A stretch of DNA of 11,989 nucleotides, taken from the NCBI GenBank assembly GCA_964548055.1, contig CAZJPS010000039.1, positions 1 through 11,989 of the forward strand, given 5' to 3'. The notes beneath the pieces were generated by a model, which saw only the letters and a program-made list of their open reading frames with translations, did not search any database and had not been told where the DNA came from. Positions 6,728-11,989 of this stretch are shown in pieces. This DNA comes from CAZJPS01 sp964548055. Lineage in GTDB: Bacteria > Patescibacteriota > Gracilibacteria > Peribacterales > Peribacteraceae. Position 1 is the stretch's first letter; every line of letters begins with the position of its first letter. Both the position numbers and the translations under genes were made by a program.

Positions 6728-7531
6728 CTACATGTTCTTTTGAGATTTGATTCTCGTAGGCAAAGACACTGTAAATGTACTGCCTTTTCCCTCTTTCGAA
6801 GTGAAACGCACGGAACCATTCAACCTCCCAGCAAAATCTTTTGCAAACGAAAGACCCAGGCCATTCCCTGCATGAAGTAACCGAGTCTTCTCACCCCGGA
6901 AAAATTTCTCAAAAACACGAGCTCGATCAACTTCAGAAATACTTATTCCCGTATCTGTCATTGATACCGACACCGTGTTTTTTGTCTGCGTAATGGCAAT
7001 TGTAATTTTCCCGCCGGAAGGAGTGTAGTGCAAAGCGTTGGTAATGATTTCATCAAAGATCCCGTGCAAAAGAATGGGATCAGCAAAAATTTTCACATTC
7101 TTACTACCGTTTACAATGACAGTATGTTTTTTATTCTTGATTGGCGCTGTCACAGCATGGAGCGCTCCTGTAATAACGGATTTCATATCTAGAGATGTTG
7201 GCTGTAAAGCAACAGAATCTTGTTCAAGGTATGAACGAGCAAATATACGATCAAGTACTATTAAACTTTCTGCTAACGAAAGCTTAATTTTGCTCATTGC
7301 TTCTTGTTGAGCAAAGGACAAAGATCCAAATTCTTTTGTTTGAAGAAAATCATTATATTTTCGTACATTGGAAAGTGGCGAACGTAATTGATGAATGAGC
7401 AAAATTAAATCTTGTTTTGTTTCCAGTATTCTTCTTGAAAGGGTTCGAAATCGCCATTCCTCTCTTAAAAGAAAGAGGATTAAACCAAGAAGAACAAACG
7501 CATTAAGCGCGAGTATGAGTTGCACACTCAA
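6728..7531 (-). CDS. Membrane-anchored sensor-less histidine kinase
   Basis: A 267-residue histidine kinase. One hydrophobic helix (about 4-22) anchors it and is followed directly by the HisKA dimerisation helix with H47 in the H box HQLRSPL. The HATPase_c domain has the N box (DEIITNAL, N165), a G1 box reading DTGIS (193-197, with S where the second glycine usually stands), the F box FEKFF (207-211) and G2 GNGLGL (222-227). There is no extracytoplasmic, HAMP or PAS domain, so any input must come through partners. The start is a TTG at 7531: an in-frame TAA lies five codons upstream, no ATG intervenes, and AGGT sits about 6 bases before the TTG. A GTG two codons later is the alternative. It is the last gene of the signalling operon, 33 bases after the receiver gene. 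The DTGIS change might weaken ATP binding, but active variants exist in the family. Confidence 0.88.
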   Translation of the reverse strand: MSVQLILALNAFVLLGLILFLLREEWRFRTLSRRILETKQDLILLIHQLRSPLSNVRKYNDFLQTKEFGSLSFAQQEAMSKIKLSLAESLIVLDRIFARSYLEQDSVALQPTSLDMKSVITGALHAVTAPIKNKKHTVIVNGSKNVKIFADPILLHGIFDEIITNALHYTPSGGKITIAITQTKNTVSVSMTDTGISISEVDRARVFEKFFRGEKTRLLHAGNGLGLSFAKDFAGRLNGSVRFTSKEGKGSTFTVSLPTRIKSQKNM

Positions 7532-7564
7532 ATAATACCTACATTACTCCGTGGTTCCTATACA

Positions 7565-7936
7565 TTACTTAAAATACTTCTTGATGATTGGCCAAAGCGC
7601 ATCATCATCAATATCACTTTTCACAACATACTCGCTACAGCCAAATGTAGAGCACGTCTCTTTATCGCTCTTATCACTCACATTGCTGCAGACAATGACA
7701 GGAAAACGATATTTCTTTTGCTGTATATGCTTAAGTACACCATGCCCATCAATTCCTGGCATCAGTAAATCTAATAGCAAAAGATCAGGCGTTCGTACAT
7801 CTATAGCCTGAATTGCGTCAGTGCCAGTATGTACAGCCACTGTTGCGATTCCCTCTCTTTCTAATGCCTTTTGCATCATCTGCGAAAGAAATAGATCATC
7901 TTCAGCAATAAGTACTGTTCTTTTCTTATTACTCAT
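7565..7936 (-). CDS. Single-domain response regulator (CheY-like receiver)
   Basis: A 123-residue receiver domain with no output domain. The acidic pocket E12-D13-D14, the phosphoacceptor D56 (LLLLDLLMPGIDG), the switch S84 and the conserved K106 are all present, so it should accept a phosphate from a kinase. It overlaps the end of the upstream kinase gene by 8 bases and precedes a second kinase gene, so both are candidate partners. With no DNA-binding or enzymatic domain it must act by protein contact, as a phosphate sink, or as an intermediate in a relay. Two extra cysteines (95, 100) lie after the switch region; their meaning is unknown. Confidence 0.92.
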   Translation of the reverse strand: MSNKKRTVLIAEDDLFLSQMMQKALEREGIATVAVHTGTDAIQAIDVRTPDLLLLDLLMPGIDGHGVLKHIQQKKYRFPVIVCSNVSDKSDKETCSTFGCSEYVVKSDIDDDALWPIIKKYFK

Positions 7937-9722
7937 GGGAGATAAGCGGGAATGTAAGAGTAAAGGTAGTACCTATATTTTCCTGAGAAACAAAAGAAAT
8001 AGTTCCACCAAGGCTTTGAATAAGAGAATATACCAAGTACAAACCTAGTCCAGTTCCAGATTCCTCTTTATCTTTTATATTTGTAGCTCGGAAAAATTTC
8101 TCAAAAATACGCCCTTGTTCTTGTGTTGGGATGCCAAAACCAGTATCCCTTACCTCTATTTTTATTTGGGTTTTTTGCTGTGTTACAGACACCGTAACCG
8201 TTCCACCTTTAGGGGTGTATTTGTAAGCATTACTCAAAATATTCATAAGAATTTCTGCAAATAACTGCTCGTCTGTTTCTAGAGTAAGTTGTGGCAGACA
8301 GCGCAATACCGTACGCACCTCCCTTCTTTTTTGAATACCATCGAGCGATTCTAAGCACGAATCCAAAATATCTTTAACTCGAATCACATTTTTTTGTAGT
8401 AACAAACTCCCTGAATCTATATGCGCAATGGTCAACATTGCATGAATTGTTTCAGACATAGTTGCTACTGCTTTACGCGCTGCATCAACTTTTTGTTTTT
8501 CTTCTGTATCCAAAGATGCATCACGCGCAATAGAAGCAAGTGCCCAACGCACCTCCGTGAGAGGCGTACGAAGCTGATGGCTTGCCAAAGAGACAAATTC
8601 AGACTTTGTTTTTTCCTGTATCTTTCGATCCGTAATAAGAAAGCGTACCGAAATGTAACGTTCTGGCCTTCCCCTCTCATTCAACAATGGGGCGATGCAT
8701 GTATCCATCCAATAATAACTTCCATCTTTCGCCCGATTCATAATTTCACCTCTCCAAACATTTCCAGAACTAATAGTTTTCCACAAATCCTCAAATACTT
8801 TTTGTGGTTGCAAACCAGATTTTAATATTCGATGATTTTTTCCAATAAGTTCTTTCCTACTGTACTTGGAAACCTCCACAAATTTATCATTAACAAAAAC
8901 TATATTCCCCTTTACATCTGTTGTAGAAACAAGAGCAAATTCATCCAAAGCACCCAATATAGCAGAAATTTCTTTTGTTCGATCTTTTACTTTTTTTTCT
9001 AAGATTGTCTGCGATGCAGATAATGTACGTGTCATCTTATTAAACAATTCAGCCACATCATTTATTTCATCATAACCTAAAATTGGTACTCGATACCTCA
9101 GATTTCCGCTCGAAATAATTTTTGCGCCAGTACTCAAGTTTTTAATAAAACGGGATACTTTGTTTGTTGTAAAATACGAAGCGATAGAAATAATTATCAC
9201 AAATGCTCCAACGAACATGACTGACGGAAACAGAACTTGTGCCACCCGATATCCAGCCTCACGATTTGCATGTAAAAGACGCAGAACAAGCGAAATTCTA
9301 TCCTGCGCTCTCACGCTGAATTGATTATTTATTTCCTGAATAACAAGTTCACTTTCTTTTTTCTCCACACTTGTTACTAGTTGCTGAAACAGTTCTTTGC
9401 TAGTTTCAATTGACGATTGAAGTTGCTTAAACAAAGAAAAATCTGGTTCTTTTAAAAACAAATATTCATTTTCCTGTAATAACCTTGTGCGTGCCTCATA
9501 AAGGCTGATCCATTGAGCCTTTTGTCTTTCTCCAGGATTTTGCAGATACTCATTACGAATAATTGCTGCCTGAAACGTAAGTTCAGCAAGTCTTTCGGCT
9601 ACTTGCTGTTTCTCATATGTATTTCTTACCACCAAAATAAAATAACAAATCAACCCAATGAACAAAAATACTATGATGACGTTCGCAATTGCCGCTGCAC
9701 GAAGTTTAGTACTAACATTCAT
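7929..9722 (-). CDS. Transmembrane HAMP-PAS histidine kinase
   Basis: A 597-residue sensor kinase. TM1 at about 11-32, an all-helical extracytoplasmic region of about 130 residues (34-163, similar in style to four-helix-bundle sensors), TM2 at about 166-186, and HAMP at about 187-240. A PAS-PAC domain of the Aer-like type follows (about 255-368; NHRILKSG, LW.TISSG.VWRGEI.NRAKDGSYYW). The HisKA H box is HQLRTPL with H382. The HATPase_c domain has the N box (N494, N498), G1 DTGFG (526-530), F box FEKFF (540-544) and G2 GTGLGL (556-561). All catalytic boxes look intact. The H box has Q rather than the usual acidic residue after His, as in the second kinase here. The gene starts 5 bases after the substrate-binding fusion gene and overlaps the receiver gene by 8 bases. 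Direct sensing of the bound fusion protein outside the membrane is a reasonable inference. Confidence 0.95.
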   Translation of the reverse strand: MNVSTKLRAAAIANVIIVFLFIGLICYFILVVRNTYEKQQVAERLAELTFQAAIIRNEYLQNPGERQKAQWISLYEARTRLLQENEYLFLKEPDFSLFKQLQSSIETSKELFQQLVTSVEKKESELVIQEINNQFSVRAQDRISLVLRLLHANREAGYRVAQVLFPSVMFVGAFVIIISIASYFTTNKVSRFIKNLSTGAKIISSGNLRYRVPILGYDEINDVAELFNKMTRTLSASQTILEKKVKDRTKEISAILGALDEFALVSTTDVKGNIVFVNDKFVEVSKYSRKELIGKNHRILKSGLQPQKVFEDLWKTISSGNVWRGEIMNRAKDGSYYWMDTCIAPLLNERGRPERYISVRFLITDRKIQEKTKSEFVSLASHQLRTPLTEVRWALASIARDASLDTEEKQKVDAARKAVATMSETIHAMLTIAHIDSGSLLLQKNVIRVKDILDSCLESLDGIQKRREVRTVLRCLPQLTLETDEQLFAEILMNILSNAYKYTPKGGTVTVSVTQQKTQIKIEVRDTGFGIPTQEQGRIFEKFFRATNIKDKEESGTGLGLYLVYSLIQSLGGTISFVSQENIGTTFTLTFPLISHE

Positions 9723-9727
9723 ACGAA

Positions 9728-11605
9728 CTATTGAATAATAGAAACAACCTCTGGTTTTATTTCCATTAAAGGTTCAAGCCAAACATAATCCAAATAGTTA
9801 GGCCTCACAGTATCTTGGCCTATTTTATTTGTTATCATCCAGCGTTCTTGCTGTTCAAGGGAAAGAAGAATTGCTTGATCCAAAAATAATCCAAAATTGT
9901 AATCCTTCCATACTGTCATAACATATGGTGCATCAAGATTTAATTTCTTTGAAACAATTAGCTGAGCAGATTTTGGATTTTCCATAATGAATGTTTCAGC
10001 TCTATCAATTGCCCTTAAAAAAGCCCGCACGCTATCTGGGTGATTTTTTGCCCAATCTTTGAGTACGGTAAAATAAAAATCTTCACGGAAAGTACCCTTG
10101 CTTTCTATGAGTACCGAGTTTCCTTTTAATTTTTTTTGCGCTTCATACATATGCGGTTCCCACGTGCTTATGGCATCCACTTTTCCCGTACTAAGGGCCT
10201 CAGGCAATAGCGTAGCTTCTAAATCTACTATATGTATATCCTTTAGCTCTAAACCACCCCTGGCTAGTAACAAACCCAAAAAATAGTGCCCAGTAGAACC
10301 TTTTGTAATACCAATCGTTTTACCACGCAGGTCGCTAATATTACTAATATCTCTGTCCTTACGTGCAAGAATTTTTACATCATTCACCGTATTCACCATA
10401 CCTGCAACAATCCAAAAATCATCTCGAACAAGACTATTTAGTACTACAGGAGTTTGAGCGACTGTTGCAATATCTACAGTTTTTTCATTAAGCAAAGCAG
10501 CACGAATGGCAGCCCGACCCGATGGGAATGGAACAATATTTACATCTAAACCCTCATCCAAAAAATAACCGTTGTGCTCAGCAATCCACACCGCAGAAGA
10601 AAGTAATCCATTTTCTGCACCCACTCGTATTTTTTTGAGCACCGATTCAGAATTTCGATTTTCAGAAATATTCTGAAAAACTAACCACAGGATAATTCCT
10701 CCGAATATTATTATTGTTAATACATACATAGTAATTACTTGCAGCATTTTATTGATTCTAAGGAGAAAGAGCAGAAAAGTAATAACAAGAACAAGTGCCA
10801 CAAATGGCAAAGCCCACTCAAAAACAATTGCTCTCATTTTTGCCATTTTTGCTAATTCAACGTGAGTTCTTACGCTTTCAATGGAGTAACTATTCCTAAA
10901 ATGATTCCAAGGACCAAGGGTCTTTCCAGAATTGAGATCGTAATAAGAGGCAATAGTATCGTCTGAATATTTCACCAAATACCCAGTAATAGGCTCGATC
11001 CACAACTGCAAATGCGGCTCCAAACGCACTCCCTTCGTTTTTCCTACGTCAGGCAAAAAAAGTAAATTTTTAGTTTGATCTATCGTTACTCCTTTATAAC
11101 GCGTCTCATATCTGTATACCGGAAGGCCAAAAAGAGTGTCTTCCCCTGCATAAGCAAGCAATGCCGGACCATCATAATTTGCATGCCAATACGTAAATGA
11201 CTGACCTTTTTTTAAATGTCTTGGCGCAAACAAATAGCCACTGCGATTACGGTCGCCAAAGCCAGACACATGCTCTCCTGTATATGAATTAATACCGTAG
11301 CGTCTCACTACCGAAAAAATTTCTTGTCCGGTTGTTTCTTTCACATCGAATGAATTTTTAATAATGAGAGTACTGTTATGTTTACCTTCAACCTCAAACG
11401 AGAAATTTGTAACAGAACGTTTCTCGCCAAGATATGCATTCTTTTTTTCATCGTAAAAATTATCGTATGAAACAACATCAGCATGGTAAGAAAAATCAGA
11501 AGGTATTTTTTCTAGAAATGGAACGGCAAAACCTAACCAGGCAGGAATGAATAATGCAAAAAAAATTGCTCCTCCCATGCTAAGTTTTTTACAGTTGAGG
11601 CCCAT
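9728..11605 (-). CDS. DUF3068 (PorA-like) membrane protein fused to SsuA/NMT1-type substrate-binding domain
   Basis: A 625-residue protein with two halves. Residues 1-283 match the DUF3068/PorA-like layout seen in actinobacteria and Patescibacteria: TM1 (about 11-30), an extracytoplasmic beta-rich domain (32-257, with PSDFSYHADVVSYDNFYDE, DRNRSGYLFAPRH and LWIEPITGYLV), then TM2 (260-283). After a short basic loop, TM3 (287-311) returns the chain outside. Residues 325-620 are a periplasmic-type substrate-binding domain of the NMT1/SsuA/TauA class (IAEHNGYFLDEGLDV, DLRGKTIGITKGSTGHYFL, AISTWEPHMYEA, NHPDSVRAFLRAI). Family ligands include sulfonates, taurine, nitrate and thiamine precursors; the ligand here cannot be read. 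No ABC permease or ATPase is nearby. Instead a kinase gene follows after 5 bases, which points to sensing rather than uptake. The start is the ATG at 11605 (M10 possible) with no clear Shine-Dalgarno site. Confidence 0.85.
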   Translation of the reverse strand: MGLNCKKLSMGGAIFFALFIPAWLGFAVPFLEKIPSDFSYHADVVSYDNFYDEKKNAYLGEKRSVTNFSFEVEGKHNSTLIIKNSFDVKETTGQEIFSVVRRYGINSYTGEHVSGFGDRNRSGYLFAPRHLKKGQSFTYWHANYDGPALLAYAGEDTLFGLPVYRYETRYKGVTIDQTKNLLFLPDVGKTKGVRLEPHLQLWIEPITGYLVKYSDDTIASYYDLNSGKTLGPWNHFRNSYSIESVRTHVELAKMAKMRAIVFEWALPFVALVLVITFLLFLLRINKMLQVITMYVLTIIIFGGIILWLVFQNISENRNSESVLKKIRVGAENGLLSSAVWIAEHNGYFLDEGLDVNIVPFPSGRAAIRAALLNEKTVDIATVAQTPVVLNSLVRDDFWIVAGMVNTVNDVKILARKDRDISNISDLRGKTIGITKGSTGHYFLGLLLARGGLELKDIHIVDLEATLLPEALSTGKVDAISTWEPHMYEAQKKLKGNSVLIESKGTFREDFYFTVLKDWAKNHPDSVRAFLRAIDRAETFIMENPKSAQLIVSKKLNLDAPYVMTVWKDYNFGLFLDQAILLSLEQQERWMITNKIGQDTVRPNYLDYVWLEPLMEIKPEVVSIIQ

Positions 11606-11643
11606 AGTAAAGGTTCACATGTACACTAACACGCACACTATCA

Positions 11644-11660
11644 CACTCTGACGCAGAGTG
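11644..11660. promoter_or_regulatory. Perfect 17-bp palindrome upstream of the signalling operon
   Basis: CACTCTG-ACG-CAGAGTG: a 7-bp perfect inverted repeat around 3 bases, 38 bases before the ATG at 11605. A second near-palindrome GACTACGTAATC lies at 11677-11688. Either could be an operator or, if transcribed, a small leader hairpin. I found no convincing -35/-10 pair for this operon, so the position relative to the transcription start is unknown. Confidence 0.45.
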
Positions 11661-11736
11661 ATGCAGCTTGATCAATGACTACGTAATCAAATATTGTGAA
11701 ATAATGATAAAACGAACGAAATTTTAAATAAAACTA

Positions 11737-11803
11737 GCCGACTACGCGTCCCCCGCAACTACCCTCGTATGCGCCCGCCCTGGCACGCAAAAACTGCATG
11801 CCC
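11737..11803. other. Short GC-rich non-coding island in an AT-rich intergenic region
   Basis: Between AT-rich flanks lies a block rich in G and C. It contains GGCACGC-(7)-GCATGCC at 11782-11802, which pairs over 7 bp on the minus-strand RNA with one G-U pair. No T run follows, so it is not a classical terminator, and it does not fold as a tRNA. It may be a structured leader or small RNA, or a remnant. Confidence 0.3.
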
Positions 11804-11830
11804 TTTCACTAATGCGCTATTCTATTAATA

Positions 11831-11861
11831 TTGACATATTATTATAAAATAGTTTTAATAT
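11831..11861 (+). promoter_or_regulatory. Candidate promoter of the divergent plus-strand gene
   Basis: A consensus TTGACA at 11831-11836 is followed by AT-rich sequence with possible -10 boxes TTTAAT (11854-11859, spacer 17) or TAATAT (11856-11861, spacer 19). Either places the transcript start within a few bases of the ATG at 11869. Confidence 0.5.
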
Positions 11862-11868
11862 ACTCACT

Positions 11869-11989
11869 ATGACATTTGGTAAAAAGGGACCACCCGAGCA
11901 ATTAGAACATCACTTTTATACTTCGGCCAATGAATCTCATCGGCATTTTACGCCACAGGGGTTTCTAAAACTAAATGAACTTCTTGGCC
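11869..11989 (+). CDS. Unrecognised protein, N-terminal fragment (runs off right edge)
   Basis: The frame is open from the ATG at 11869 to the window end: 40 codons beginning MTFGKKGPPEQLEHHFYTS and continuing with a His-rich stretch (HH, HRH) and a KLNELLG segment. The next in-frame stop upstream is TAA at 11845 with no ATG between, so this is the only good start. There is no Shine-Dalgarno site, and the candidate promoter leaves almost no leader. It is divergent from the signalling operon. I do not recognise the family. Confidence 0.6.
   Translation, partial: MTFGKKGPPEQLEHHFYTSANESHRHFTPQGFLKLNELLG

Noticed and set aside
11701..11830. tRNA or known riboswitch in the GC-rich stretch
   Set aside because: No T-loop consensus, cloverleaf or CCA end was found, and no riboswitch core that I recognise.
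1..11989. Alternative genetic code (UGA as glycine)
   Set aside because: TGA serves as a stop at the ends of the HTH and Cys-rich genes at sensible protein ends with overlapping starts, and no recognised domain is interrupted by it.

Overview
The window looks like a piece of a small-genome, Patescibacteria (CPR)-type chromosome. A Peregrinibacteria/Peribacteria-like origin is my guess; the sequence does not prove it. The reasons are dense minus-strand genes that overlap or nearly touch, few clear Shine-Dalgarno sites, secreted modular proteins with tail-fibre-like 'GDTMTG' and 'GIGTSSP' motifs, a Cys-rich 'CGN..D.GEECDG' protein, and a DUF3068 (PorA-like) membrane protein. TGA is used as an ordinary stop, so the UGA=Gly code of Gracilibacteria/Absconditabacteria does not apply. 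I found no tRNA, rRNA, CRISPR array or complete insertion sequence.

Layout from right to left, which is the direction of transcription of almost everything. (1) 11869-11989, plus strand: the first 40 codons of an unrecognised divergent gene. (2) 11606-11868: a divergent intergenic region with a perfect 17-bp palindrome, a second near-palindrome and a short GC-rich island. (3) 11605-6728: a four-gene signalling operon made of a DUF3068/substrate-binding-protein fusion, a HAMP-PAS histidine kinase, a single-domain receiver, and a small membrane-anchored kinase without a sensor domain. (4) 6377-6727: a very AT-rich regulatory gap with degenerate repeats and a good promoter for the next operon. 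(5) 6376-3022: three overlapping or abutting genes, namely a transposase-type helix-turn-helix protein without a catalytic domain, a Cys-rich secreted or anchored protein, and a large secreted modular protein. (6) 2959-1628: a second modular secreted protein with its own promoter and a strong UNCG-loop terminator. (7) 1430 to beyond base 1: a third modular secreted protein ending, as far as seen, in a glycine-rich phage-tail-like domain.

The likely logic is as follows. The signalling operon appears to sense a small molecule outside the membrane through a tethered SsuA/NMT1-type binding domain, and to pass this to one or two kinases and a stand-alone receiver. No DNA-binding output is encoded in that operon. 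The next operon starts with a DNA-binding protein and then encodes surface proteins, so it is a plausible but unproven output. The three modular proteins share internal modules, two share a roughly 155-residue C-terminal domain, and stretches of their DNA are still nearly identical. This suggests a surface-fibre gene family that grew by local duplication and swapped C-terminal ends.
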